Shown here in pieces: positions 1-7,229 of a stretch of 16,572 bases of DNA (positions are counted from its first letter, which is position 1; each line of letters starts with the position of its first letter). Made by a program: the position numbers and the translations under genes. This DNA is from Campylobacteraceae bacterium. GTDB taxonomy: Bacteria > Campylobacterota > Campylobacteria > Campylobacterales > Sulfurovaceae. The DNA lies in the NCBI GenBank assembly GCA_027030605.1, contig JALVEV010000026.1:1-16572 (forward strand). The letters are read 5' to 3'. Under the pieces are notes generated by a model. The model was not told where the DNA came from, ran no database searches, and saw only the letters and a program-made list of their open reading frames with translations.

Positions 1-257
1 AAGGCTCTTCCACCAACTATCATATAGAAAAGCGTAATAAGCAATGCACCCACAAGTACGTCTGCTCCAAGTAGAAAACCTGCACTAAGAACTTGTAAAG
101 TAGTATAGGGGTCAGCCAATGGAATAAGACCAAAAAGTTTAGAAGAGCCAAATGTTCCCTCTAAAATGTGCCAACCATAAGCATTGGCAGCGAAGTAGAG
201 AAACATTAACCCAATCTGTGTTGTCCGTCTAAGAAGTAGATATTTTAAATTTTTCAT
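1..257 (-). CDS. napH: NapH, quinol dehydrogenase membrane subunit (partial, N-terminal part)
   Basis: The ATG at 257-255 shares its A with the TAA stop of napG (TAATG), so the two are translationally coupled. About 85 codons are present; the rest lies beyond the left edge. The translation begins MKNLKYLLLRRTTQIGLMFL, followed by a WHILEG motif, a PLADPYTTLQVL stretch and a second hydrophobic segment (roughly residues 58-83). This fits the first two membrane helices and periplasmic loop of NapH. In the family, NapH oxidises (mena)quinol and, with NapG, passes electrons towards NapB/NapA, replacing NapC. The cytoplasmic ferredoxin-like cysteine clusters expected near the C terminus are outside the window. 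The identification rests on both sequence and operon position. Confidence 0.92.
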   Translation of the reverse strand, partial: MKNLKYLLLRRTTQIGLMFLYFAANAYGWHILEGTFGSSKLFGLIPLADPYTTLQVLSAGFLLGADVLVGALLITLFYMIVGGRA

Positions 258-1087
258 TAGTACTCTATCTCCCTATTAAGATAATCAGATGGTGCTTGGT
301 CACTTCTCTCATTATGAGTCTCAATCTCATCAGCTTTTCTGTCACCAACTCTTTGTTGGTCTTTTTTGTCCCAACCCTTTACATAGTGGTCTCCTGCTTT
401 TCCCATAGAGTGTTCTCTAGGAAGTACAAAAATAGCAGGTTTTTCTGTAATACATGCTTTTTCGCAAAGCCCACAACCTGTACAGACATTAGAGTGTACT
501 ACAGGAAGCAAAAATGCGTGTTTACCTGTACGCTCATTTTTCTGATACTCTAGTGTAATTGCCTCATCGAGTAGAGGACAAGCCCTATAACAGGCATCAC
601 ACTGTAGTCCCCAAAAGGCTACACATGACTCTTTGTGTACTACTGCTAGACCCATCTTTGCTCGGTTTATGTCAAGCTCCTCTTTCTCATTTAGAAGACT
701 CTTCATATCTAAAGCACCAGATGGACAGACAGGTACACAAGGAATGTCATCACACATATAGCATGGAACATCTGTTGGTATAAAGTAGGGTGTACCAATT
801 AGCTTATGGTCACCACCTTTTGCCATTTTTAGTGTTCCATCTCTTTGAGTTCCATCTCTGTTTTTATTACTTTCACGATTAACACACGCCTCAGCACAAA
901 GCCCACACTTAATACAAGCTTTTAGAAAATCATCCTCTTGTAATGCACCAGGTGGTCGAAGTACCAAAGGTGAAGCTTTTGCCTCATCACAATAGCCACT
1001 CCACAACAATCCACCAAGAGCCGTAAGACCTACGCTTTGAAGAGTCGTTGCCATAAACTTTCGTCTGTTGTTGTCGGAGTTAGCCAT
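257..1087 (-). CDS. napG: NapG, periplasmic ferredoxin-type protein of nitrate reductase
   Basis: A 276-residue iron-sulfur protein. A twin-arginine motif (NRRKFM, residues 7-12) and a hydrophobic stretch to about residue 31 indicate Tat export of the folded, cofactor-loaded protein. Four cysteine clusters for [4Fe-4S] centres are visible: CIKCGLCAEAC (58-68), CYMCDDIPCVPVCP, CVAFWGLQCDACYRACP and CTGCGLCEKAC. This is the NapG pattern. With the membrane protein NapH it carries electrons from quinol to the NapAB complex in the periplasm. It starts four bases after the napA stop and overlaps napH by one base, so it lies inside the nap operon. Length and motifs are normal; nothing is broken. Confidence 0.96.
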   Translation of the reverse strand: MANSDNNRRKFMATTLQSVGLTALGGLLWSGYCDEAKASPLVLRPPGALQEDDFLKACIKCGLCAEACVNRESNKNRDGTQRDGTLKMAKGGDHKLIGTPYFIPTDVPCYMCDDIPCVPVCPSGALDMKSLLNEKEELDINRAKMGLAVVHKESCVAFWGLQCDACYRACPLLDEAITLEYQKNERTGKHAFLLPVVHSNVCTGCGLCEKACITEKPAIFVLPREHSMGKAGDHYVKGWDKKDQQRVGDRKADEIETHNERSDQAPSDYLNREIEY

Positions 1088-1091
1088 CTAC

Positions 1092-3905
1092 TTATGCCTT
1101 TGTAATTTTAACAGCACACTTCTTGTAGTCTGTCTGTTTAGACATTGGACAAGTAGCATCAAGACATACTTTGTTAATAAATACCTTCTCATCAAACCAA
1201 GGTACAAAAACCAACCCTTGAGGTGGTCTGTTACGTCCACGTGTTTCAACTCTTGCTTTTACTTTACCACGACGAGACTCTACCCATGCAAGTTCTCCAC
1301 GTTTAAGACCTTTTTTCTTTGCGTCAGCTGGATGCATATAACACAGTGCTTCAGGAACAGCACGGAAGAGTTCAGGTACTCTCATGGTCATTGTTCCTGA
1401 GTGCCAATGCTCTAGTACACGACCTGTACATAACCAAGTATCGTAGTTTTCATCTGGCATTTCTGGTGGATCCATATATGGTCTTGCAAAGATTTTTGCT
1501 TTATTAGGTAATGCATATTTTCCAAGTTTTTTATCTGGACCTGTAAGTGTTCCTTGAAGAATATTTTTAGCTAATGGACCATAGAATGCGTGGGTTGATT
1601 TGCTTCCACTCTTTTTAACAGCTTTTGCAGCATAAGGGTCATACTTAACGTTAAATCTCCACTGTGTCTCTTTACCATCAACAACTGGCCACTTAAGCCC
1701 TCTTACTTTATGGTAAACTTCAAATGGTGCTAAGTCGTGTCCATGTCCTCTACCAAATGAAGCATACTCTTCAAATAGATACTCATGAACCATAAATCCA
1801 CAACCTTTAGCCTCTTTACCATCTCCACCAAGTACTTTACGACTATCACCAATACAGTCAGAGTTATCAAACCCTTTTTGTGGGAATTTGTCAAGGTCTA
1901 TTTTATATTTTTTACCTTTGTTTTCATAAAGAATTTCATACATTGTAGTATCTTCTTTATATCCCATCTTTTTAGCATCAGCAATTACATTTGGAAGTTT
2001 TTTACCATTTCTAAGTGTATACTCACCCCAAAGGTCTTTAACGGTAAATCTTTTTGAGAACTCCATCCACTGCCAAGTATCACTCATAGCATCGCCTACA
2101 GGTAGAACTTGTTGTCTCCAGTGTTGTGTACGTCTCTCAGCATTTCCATAAGCACCCCATTTTTCATAAATCATAGCACTTGGAAGTACAAGGTCAGAAA
2201 CCATTGCTGAAATTCCAGGGTAACCATCGGAAGTTACAATAAAGTTATCCATCTCTCTTGCTGCTTTAATCCAATGTTTTGCATTGGCACTATCTTGGTA
2301 AGCATTACATACATTGACCCATGCAAACTTAACAACACCATCTTCAATATCTCTATGGATTTTCATAATGTGTTGGTTACCTACAGGGTTAAGTGTACCT
2401 GCTGGAAGTCCCCATACTTTTTCTGCTTTTGCTCTATGTTTAGGGTTTTTAACCATCATATCGGCAGGAAGTCTGTGACAGAATGTACCAACCTCTCTTG
2501 CTGTACCACAAGCAGATGGTTGACCAGTTAATGAGAATGCTCCATTTCCAGGAAGAGCTTGTTTATTTAATAAGAAGTGAACATTGTAAGAGAGTGTATT
2601 TACCCAAGTACCTCTTGTGTGTTGGTTCATACCCATTGTCCAGAAAGAGACAACTTTTCTATCTTTTTCAATGTAGAGGTCTGCTAACATCTTAAGCTTT
2701 TTCTTAAAGCTTTCAAGAGACTCATTTGGGTCACCTTTTGCAATTTTTGCAACATAGTCAAGTGTAAATGGCTCTAAAGATTTTTTATACTCTTCAAAAG
2801 AGATTTTCCAGTGTTTAAGTGTACCAGCTGTATTTTTCATGGTATCACCCTCTTTGTACCCATAAGGTTTAAGTGCAGGTGCCTCTTTTGCTGAAACTTT
2901 TTTACTCATCTCTTTAGAGATTGTCTCCATCTCTTTATCTGTATATTTACCCTCTTTAAGAGACTTTTCACCTGCTCTTCTCATACCATAACCAATATTT
3001 ACAGGTCCAGCTGTAAATACAATATTCTCTTTTATAAAGTCCCAATCAATTGCTTCTGGGTGGTTATATACAATCTCATGAGCAATATAGTTCCAGATTG
3101 CAAGGTCTGTATTTGGAGAGAAGATAATGTTAAAGTCACCAAGGTCACAAGTTCTATGTGTATAGGTCTGAATATTGACAACTTTTACTTTGTCAGGGTT
3201 AGAGAGTTTTCTATCGGTTACACGAGACCATAAAATAGGGTGCATCTCTGCCATATTTGAGCCCCAAGTTACAATGGTGTCTGTAATCTCAATGTCATCA
3301 TAACAACCACTTGGTTCATCAATACCAAATGTTTGATAGAAACCAACAACAGCAGATGCCATACAGTGACGAGCATTTGGGTCAATAGCGTTTGAACGGA
3401 ATCCACCCTTCATCATCTTTTGAGCTGCATACCCTTCCATAACTGTGTATTGACCAGAGGCAAATACAGCTACACCTTCAGGACCAGATGCCTTAAGTGC
3501 TTTTTTAGCATGTTTCTCCATCTCATCAAATGCTCTCTGCCAAGAGACAGGTTTAAATTTACCATGCTTGTCAAATTCACCTTTGTCATTCATACGAAGA
3601 AGAGGAGTTTTTAGTCGGTCTGCTCCATACATAATTTTTGCATTAAAGTACCCTTTAATACAGTTAAGTCCACGGTTTACTGGAGCTGCTGGGTCACCCT
3701 TTACAGCAACAATTCTTCCCTCTTTTGTTGCCAACATAATACCACAACCAGTACCACAAAATCGACAAGCTGCCTTGTCCCAACGCCATCCTGCTTCAGC
3801 CTCTTTAGCTTTTGCTTGAGCCTCTTGGGGAATAGAAATTCCCACAGCCGAAGCAGCAGCCACAGCAGCTGAGCTCTTTAAAAAATCTCTTCTGTTTAAT
3901 GACAT
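1092..3905 (-). CDS. napA: NapA, periplasmic nitrate reductase catalytic subunit
   Basis: A 937-residue molybdopterin oxidoreductase that reduces nitrate to nitrite in the periplasm. It begins with a Tat leader (NRRDFLKSSAAVAAASA, residues 4-20). The [4Fe-4S] ligands are C47, C50, C54 and C82 (CRFCGTGC, then NRGLNC). C181 in RHCMASAVVGF fits the molybdenum-coordinating cysteine of Nap-type enzymes. Bis-MGD-binding stretches such as TWGSNMAEMHP and TMGMNQHTRGTWVN follow, and the C-terminal domain is recognisable (WLCTGRVLEHWHSGTMTMRV). The protein is roughly 100 residues longer than the enterobacterial enzyme, as is usual in Campylobacterota. A ribosome-binding site (AGGAG) lies 6 bases before the ATG. 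It is the first gene of the napAGH operon, behind an FNR-like promoter. Confidence 0.98.
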   Translation of the reverse strand: MSLNRRDFLKSSAAVAAASAVGISIPQEAQAKAKEAEAGWRWDKAACRFCGTGCGIMLATKEGRIVAVKGDPAAPVNRGLNCIKGYFNAKIMYGADRLKTPLLRMNDKGEFDKHGKFKPVSWQRAFDEMEKHAKKALKASGPEGVAVFASGQYTVMEGYAAQKMMKGGFRSNAIDPNARHCMASAVVGFYQTFGIDEPSGCYDDIEITDTIVTWGSNMAEMHPILWSRVTDRKLSNPDKVKVVNIQTYTHRTCDLGDFNIIFSPNTDLAIWNYIAHEIVYNHPEAIDWDFIKENIVFTAGPVNIGYGMRRAGEKSLKEGKYTDKEMETISKEMSKKVSAKEAPALKPYGYKEGDTMKNTAGTLKHWKISFEEYKKSLEPFTLDYVAKIAKGDPNESLESFKKKLKMLADLYIEKDRKVVSFWTMGMNQHTRGTWVNTLSYNVHFLLNKQALPGNGAFSLTGQPSACGTAREVGTFCHRLPADMMVKNPKHRAKAEKVWGLPAGTLNPVGNQHIMKIHRDIEDGVVKFAWVNVCNAYQDSANAKHWIKAAREMDNFIVTSDGYPGISAMVSDLVLPSAMIYEKWGAYGNAERRTQHWRQQVLPVGDAMSDTWQWMEFSKRFTVKDLWGEYTLRNGKKLPNVIADAKKMGYKEDTTMYEILYENKGKKYKIDLDKFPQKGFDNSDCIGDSRKVLGGDGKEAKGCGFMVHEYLFEEYASFGRGHGHDLAPFEVYHKVRGLKWPVVDGKETQWRFNVKYDPYAAKAVKKSGSKSTHAFYGPLAKNILQGTLTGPDKKLGKYALPNKAKIFARPYMDPPEMPDENYDTWLCTGRVLEHWHSGTMTMRVPELFRAVPEALCYMHPADAKKKGLKRGELAWVESRRGKVKARVETRGRNRPPQGLVFVPWFDEKVFINKVCLDATCPMSKQTDYKKCAVKITKA

Positions 3906-3944
3906 TTTTTCTCCTATTTAATGAATTGTAAGTTAGTGCTAGTA

Positions 3945-3950
3945 ACTATA
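3945..3950 (-). promoter_or_regulatory. -10 element of the nap promoter
   Basis: The minus-strand hexamer is TATAGT. Its centre (3947.5) lies 32 bp from the centre of the FNR-like palindrome (3979.5), exactly the spacing of a class II activated promoter (activator at -41.5, -10 hexamer at -12 to -7). This predicts a start near 3938 and a leader of about 33 nt before napA. No -35 hexamer is needed in such promoters. Inferred from position and sequence only. Confidence 0.6.
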
Positions 3951-3972
3951 TCACTTTTTGGAGAATAGATTA

Positions 3973-3986
3973 TTGATATAGGTCAA
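3973..3986 (-). promoter_or_regulatory. FNR/CRP-family binding site upstream of napA
   Basis: The minus strand reads TTGAC-CTAT-ATCAA, a full match to the FNR-type consensus TTGAY-N4-RTCAA. Placed at -41.5 relative to the predicted start, it suggests activation of nap by an oxygen- or nitrogen-oxide-sensing CRP/FNR-family regulator, which is a common way to control periplasmic nitrate reductase. Which family member binds cannot be told from the sequence. Confidence 0.7.
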
Positions 3987-4003
3987 TAATATTATTTTTA
4001 TTT

Positions 4004-4017
4004 ATGATTATTATCAA
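4004..4017 (-). promoter_or_regulatory. Second, weaker FNR-like site upstream of napA
   Basis: The minus strand reads TTGAT-AATA-ATCAT, one base from the TTGAT-N4-ATCAA consensus. It is centred 31 bp (about three helical turns) upstream of the strong site, at roughly -72.5, so both sites would face the same side of the helix. It could be an auxiliary activator or repressor site. The surrounding sequence is very AT-rich, so a chance match is possible. Confidence 0.4.
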
Positions 4018-4040
4018 TAGAATAAATAATATAAGTAGAA

Positions 4041-4637
4041 TTAATCTTTATTCTTTTCTAAAACTTCTAACTCTTTCTTTCCCTCTTTAACTTGTTTAGC
4101 AAACATAGTTAATAGAATATCAGTAGGTTGTACAAAAGTTTGGATAAAAAATGCTGTTGCATCAGATTCATCAACTCCTGAGACATCAACCAGTTTCTCA
4201 ATAAAATCATCAAATGAGTGACCTGCCATTACAGCACAAGCATGAACCATCATGGCATCTTTTAAATCTTCATTTTCGATAGTATGGTGTAGAACTAAGA
4301 AAATCTCTTTTGCACCTTTTTTGTCATTTTCACTATAGCGTTGAATACCATGCTCATAGATGGCTCTAGCTGTTGCTAAATCTTCATACTCATTCATATC
4401 AAACCCTCTATTTTGAGTCAATCTTTCAGCGAGGACATCAAAGGCAGTGTTGACTATAAAGGTAAAAATTTCATTTATCTCATCTTCAGGGGCTTCAAGT
4501 AGTAGTTTTGCATCAAGAAGTTGGTATCCCTTTGCAATGCTATTTTCAGCTCTCATTTCAGCCTCTATCTTTTTTAGGTTTTCTAAAAACTCTTCGTTTG
4601 TTTTTAATGCTTCTAAATCTATTTCTGGTTCTTGCAT
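4041..4637 (-). CDS. Conserved-looking hypothetical protein, 198 aa, all-helical and acidic
   Basis: I do not recognise a family. The product is cytoplasmic (no signal peptide or membrane segment) and appears mostly alpha-helical, with many Glu, Lys and Leu. It has a tract resembling two helical hairpins around residues 75-125 (YEDLATARAIYEHGIQRY, then AKEIFLVLHHTIENEDLKDA) and a charged tail (EGKKELEVLEKNKD). The helix-pair pattern recalls TPR-like or chaperone-like folds, but that is speculation. The start has a good ribosome-binding site (AAGGA, 7 bases before ATG). It starts 15 bases after the aminotransferase stop, so the two are probably cotranscribed. It ends 135 bases before napA, which has its own promoter, so a role in nitrate respiration should not be assumed. 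Confidence 0.8.
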   Translation of the reverse strand: MQEPEIDLEALKTNEEFLENLKKIEAEMRAENSIAKGYQLLDAKLLLEAPEDEINEIFTFIVNTAFDVLAERLTQNRGFDMNEYEDLATARAIYEHGIQRYSENDKKGAKEIFLVLHHTIENEDLKDAMMVHACAVMAGHSFDDFIEKLVDVSGVDESDATAFFIQTFVQPTDILLTMFAKQVKEGKKELEVLEKNKD

Positions 4638-4652
4638 ATTGTTTCCTTTTTT

Positions 4653-5777
4653 TTATTGTTTTAATGCTAATTTAATTCGCTCTAAACACTCTCGTGTCTT
4701 CTCTTCTTCGTAGACTAAGGCGAGACGTACAAACCCTTTTCCTTCTTCCTCTCGTCCAAGAAATGAACCAGGAATAACTTTAAGGTTATACTCTTTGTAT
4801 AGTCGTGTAGTAAACTCTATCTCATCCTCAACCTCTAACCATATATAAAATGTAGCAAGTGGAGGCTTAATTCCTAAAATCTCTTTGGCAATTTTAAAGT
4901 TTTTAATGTATTTTTCTCTAAAAGTATCCACATGTTCTTGGTCAGCCCATGCAGCAGCTGCTGCATGTTGAAGAGGAAGAGGGGAGGCACACCCTACATA
5001 GGTACGGTAGGTCATATAGGCTTTTAAAATCTTGGAATCTCCTGCAATAAACCCTGAACGTAGCCCAGGAGCAGAAGAGCGTTTAGAGACTGAGTTTATA
5101 ACTAAGATATTTTTAAAATTGGTATTTCCTACCTCAATACTTGCATTGAGTAGGGATGGTAGAGGTTTCTCTAAGTAAAGGTCAATATAGCACTCATCAT
5201 TTAAGAGTACAAAATTATGAGAGTGTGACAATTTTACCCACTTTTTAAGCTCATCCATAAGTATAGTAGAGGAGGTTGGGTTATTCGGAGTATTTAAAAT
5301 AACAAGATGACAACGATTTAGCTCTTTTTCGTCTATTATTGGTTGAAAGTTATTCTCTTTAGTGAGGTTAAGATAGATAACCTCTGAGTTTGAAGCTTTA
5401 GCAGCACCCTCATAAATTTGATAGAAAGGGTTAGGGTAAGCCATAACAGAGTTCTCTACATCATGAAGTAAAAACTGAGGAAAATTAAAGAGTACTTCTC
5501 TTGTTCCAAAGGTAGGAATGATTTGTTCATTAGTTAATCTCAAATTAAATCTTGTATTTAAATATTTTAACATTGCTTCACGTAAAATAGGCTCTCCTGA
5601 TGTTTTAGGATATTTATTAAGCAGTGAAGCTTTCTCTTGAAGTTTATTTAAAATAAATTGAGGAGTCTCAAACTGGGGTTCTCCTATTGTTAAACTAAGA
5701 GGTTGATAGTTACTATTTGGTGTTATGTTATCTAAAAGAGTATTTAGCTTCTCAAAGGGGTATGTTTCAAAGTTCAT
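4653..5777 (-). CDS. dapC: Class I/II PLP aminotransferase, DapC-like (succinyldiaminopimelate transaminase family)
   Basis: A fold-type I, PLP-dependent aminotransferase of 374 residues from the chosen start. Motifs include NTPNNPTSST (substrate/PLP region), NDECYIDLY (the Asp contacting the PLP pyridine) and SVSKRSSAPGLRSG, whose Lys forms the Schiff base and whose Arg binds the substrate carboxylate. The N terminus (MNFETYPFEKLNTLL) resembles the Campylobacter/Helicobacter group often assigned as DapC in lysine and peptidoglycan precursor synthesis. The true substrate could also be aspartate or another amino acid. I use ATG 5777 rather than the TTG at 5840: the added 21 residues look non-homologous, and a TATAAT hexamer at 5808-5813 lies inside the extension. 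Likely cotranscribed with the 198-residue gene downstream. Confidence 0.85.
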   Translation of the reverse strand: MNFETYPFEKLNTLLDNITPNSNYQPLSLTIGEPQFETPQFILNKLQEKASLLNKYPKTSGEPILREAMLKYLNTRFNLRLTNEQIIPTFGTREVLFNFPQFLLHDVENSVMAYPNPFYQIYEGAAKASNSEVIYLNLTKENNFQPIIDEKELNRCHLVILNTPNNPTSSTILMDELKKWVKLSHSHNFVLLNDECYIDLYLEKPLPSLLNASIEVGNTNFKNILVINSVSKRSSAPGLRSGFIAGDSKILKAYMTYRTYVGCASPLPLQHAAAAAWADQEHVDTFREKYIKNFKIAKEILGIKPPLATFYIWLEVEDEIEFTTRLYKEYNLKVIPGSFLGREEEGKGFVRLALVYEEEKTRECLERIKLALKQ

Positions 5778-5807
5778 GATAGTACAGTACCTAAATTTTT
5801 TGAGAGG

Positions 5808-5813
5808 ATTATA
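5808..5813 (-). promoter_or_regulatory. -10 element of the aminotransferase promoter
   Basis: A perfect minus-strand TATAAT is followed by a predicted start near 5801, about 24 nt before ATG 5777. No good -35 hexamer is seen, as is common in Campylobacterota. Its position argues for the shorter aminotransferase. Confidence 0.5.
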
Positions 5814-5845
5814 ACAAAAAGAAGATTCGGGTAAGCTCAATTGCC

Positions 5846-5873
5846 AAGTAAAAACTTGCTTAAGTAGAGACTT
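5846..5873. repeat. Tandem pair of AAGT-N4-ACTT palindromes
   Basis: The sequence AAGTAAAAACTTG (5846-5858) recurs 16 bp later as AAGTAGAGACTTG (5862-5874), with 11 of 13 bases identical. Each copy holds a perfect AAGT-N4-ACTT inverted repeat. The pair sits at about -51 and -67 relative to the predicted aminotransferase start, a plausible operator position. No regulator can be named. Confidence 0.5.
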
Positions 5874-5891
5874 GACAAGAGAGATATGAGG

Positions 5892-6281
5892 TTATTTTTT
5901 TGTATCACAACTAATAGTTTCAGCTGTTTTAAGTTCGATATAATTATCATCAAGTACTTTTGCAGGTTTTAAGTCCTTACAATCTACTTTATCACATGGT
6001 TCAGTTTTAGCCATAGGTATATCAACAATAATCTCACCTTTTACCTCCTCTAGATTCTCAAAATCACAAGCTTTCCCTTGCTTGAGTTTTGGATTTTTTG
6101 GTGAGGGCGTTGAGGATTCAGTATCGATTGTAATTTCAGGTATTATTTCAATCTCCTCATCCTCAATTTTTTCTGTTTTTTGTTTGCTAACAGGTAAATC
6201 AGAATCTGCAAATGAATAATTTGTCCATGTGAATAGTGTCAAGACACTAACAATAAGGTATTTCGAAATGATAGATTTCAT
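5892..6281 (-). CDS. Small secreted cysteine-containing hypothetical protein, 129 aa
   Basis: I recognise no family. The N terminus is a clear Sec signal peptide: MKSIISK, a hydrophobic core to about residue 24, and a probable cleavage site SFA/DS near residue 25. The mature part of about 104 residues is acidic and rich in Glu, Asp, Lys, Pro and Thr, and probably starts with a flexible segment. Four cysteines follow (in KACDFENL, PCDKVDCKDL and ISCDTKK), which could form two disulfides or bind a metal in the periplasm. A good ribosome-binding site (AAGGA) precedes the ATG, and a TATAAT lies upstream. It shares its upstream region with the divergent double-thioredoxin gene, which could act on such cysteines; that link is inference. 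Confidence 0.75.
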   Translation of the reverse strand: MKSIISKYLIVSVLTLFTWTNYSFADSDLPVSKQKTEKIEDEEIEIIPEITIDTESSTPSPKNPKLKQGKACDFENLEEVKGEIIVDIPMAKTEPCDKVDCKDLKPAKVLDDNYIELKTAETISCDTKK

Positions 6282-6316
6282 CTTTTTTCCTTTGTATCTT
6301 AATTGTAGAATCTAAT

Positions 6317-6322
6317 ATTATA
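6317..6322 (-). promoter_or_regulatory. -10 element for the small secreted protein gene
   Basis: A perfect minus-strand TATAAT predicts a start near 6310, about 29 nt before the ATG at 6281. The rest of the 171-bp divergent region (6282-6452) is very AT-rich. I could not pick a confident promoter for the plus-strand gene; CATAAT at 6406-6411 is the best candidate. Confidence 0.45.
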
Positions 6323-6452
6323 AAACAGTTTTACTTAAAATGAATCATATTTTCAAAAAATCAATATAAATTGGTTAAAAAGTGCTAAAGTAAATAATAT
6401 TTTATCATAATCATATTACACTATTAACAATTAAATATAGGAGAGAATAATA

Positions 6453-7211
6453 ATGAAAAAAATCGCACTACTAGTTTATATACCTGTAGTTTTAATCTCA
6501 GGTGAATTAAGAGATGCTTTAATCGAAGCTAAAAAAACTCATAAACCGTTAATGGTCTATGTTAAGTCAGACTCATGTGCATTTTGTGAGAAGATGAAAA
6601 AGAGAACTCTTAATGATGAAACTGTACAGAAAAATATGGAGGGGTTTATTTTTGTAAAGACAGATAAGAGTTCTAAAGAGGCAAAAAAATATCTACCTCA
6701 AACAAGATACACTCCAACAACCTATTTTATTTCACCAAAATTTAAAGTAGTGAACACAGTTAAAGGTTATTTACCTAAAGATGATTTTAATTTGTGGATT
6801 AATGATTCTAAAGAGAAATTAGGAATCTCTACAAGTTCAACTAAGACCCCTTCTCATATCTCTTCAACTAAGAGTGAAAATTGGTTCTATGATATTGCTT
6901 CAGCAGAGGACTATGCAAAACAAGTTGGAAAAAATGTTATGGTCTATGTAGAGAATAAGCGTTCCAAATGGTCTAAAAAAATGAGAACAGAGACACTATC
7001 AAGTAAAAAGGTAAAAGAGGCATTAAAAGATTTTGTTTGGGTTAAACTTCAAAAAAATAGTCCTGAAGCTAATGCTTATGGGTTAACTCCAAAGTTAGCA
7101 CCAACTGTCTATTTTAGAAAAGCAGATGGTAGCTCTTTGGCTACGGCTAAAGGTTACTTTGGTGTTACTAACTTTTTGAAGTGGGTTAAGTATGCAAAAA
7201 GTAAACTATAA
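6453..7211 (+). CDS. Periplasmic protein with two thioredoxin-like domains, the second lacking CxxC
   Basis: A 252-residue protein. Residues 1-17 look like a short Sec signal peptide. Domain 1 (about 18-123) is thioredoxin-like, with active site C42-A-F-C45 in VKSDSCAFCEKM and the expected cis-proline in YTPTTYF (P88). After a Ser/Thr-rich linker (125-142), domain 2 (about 143-252) repeats the layout: GKNVMVYVENKRSKWSKKM aligns with KPLMVYVKSDSCAFCEKM, and LAPTVYF with YTPTTYF. Its CxxC has become S171-K-W-S174, so domain 2 cannot do thiol chemistry and may bind a substrate or partner. The first domain resembles the DUF255/thioredoxin-7 type reductases; its substrate is unknown. A ribosome-binding site (AGGAG) lies upstream. 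It converges on the ypfJ gene 8 bases away. Confidence 0.85.
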   Translation: MKKIALLVYIPVVLISGELRDALIEAKKTHKPLMVYVKSDSCAFCEKMKKRTLNDETVQKNMEGFIFVKTDKSSKEAKKYLPQTRYTPTTYFISPKFKVVNTVKGYLPKDDFNLWINDSKEKLGISTSSTKTPSHISSTKSENWFYDIASAEDYAKQVGKNVMVYVENKRSKWSKKMRTETLSSKKVKEALKDFVWVKLQKNSPEANAYGLTPKLAPTVYFRKADGSSLATAKGYFGVTNFLKWVKYAKSKL

Positions 7212-7229
7212 GGGATAGTCTATATCCCT
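7211..7229. terminator. Short perfect hairpin between convergent genes (possible bidirectional terminator)
   Basis: AGGGATA (7211-7217) and TATCCCT (7223-7229) form a perfect 7-bp stem with a 5-nt loop. It covers the ends of both converging genes, including the ypfJ stop codon. On the minus strand a T-containing but not continuous tract follows; on the plus strand there is none, so termination would be weak or factor-assisted. Confidence 0.4.

Noticed and set aside
1785..2057. Plus-strand open frames opposite napA
   Set aside because: They are Phe/Ile-rich antisense shadows of the napA coding sequence with no ribosome-binding site or domain.
5778..5840. N-terminal extension of the aminotransferase from TTG 5840
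   Set aside because: The extra 21 residues do not look like the family N terminus, and a perfect TATAAT lies within the extension; ATG 5777 starts the recognisable protein.
6331..6375. ATCAA half-site in the 6282-6452 region as an FNR box
   Set aside because: No second half-site occurs at the required 4-bp spacing.
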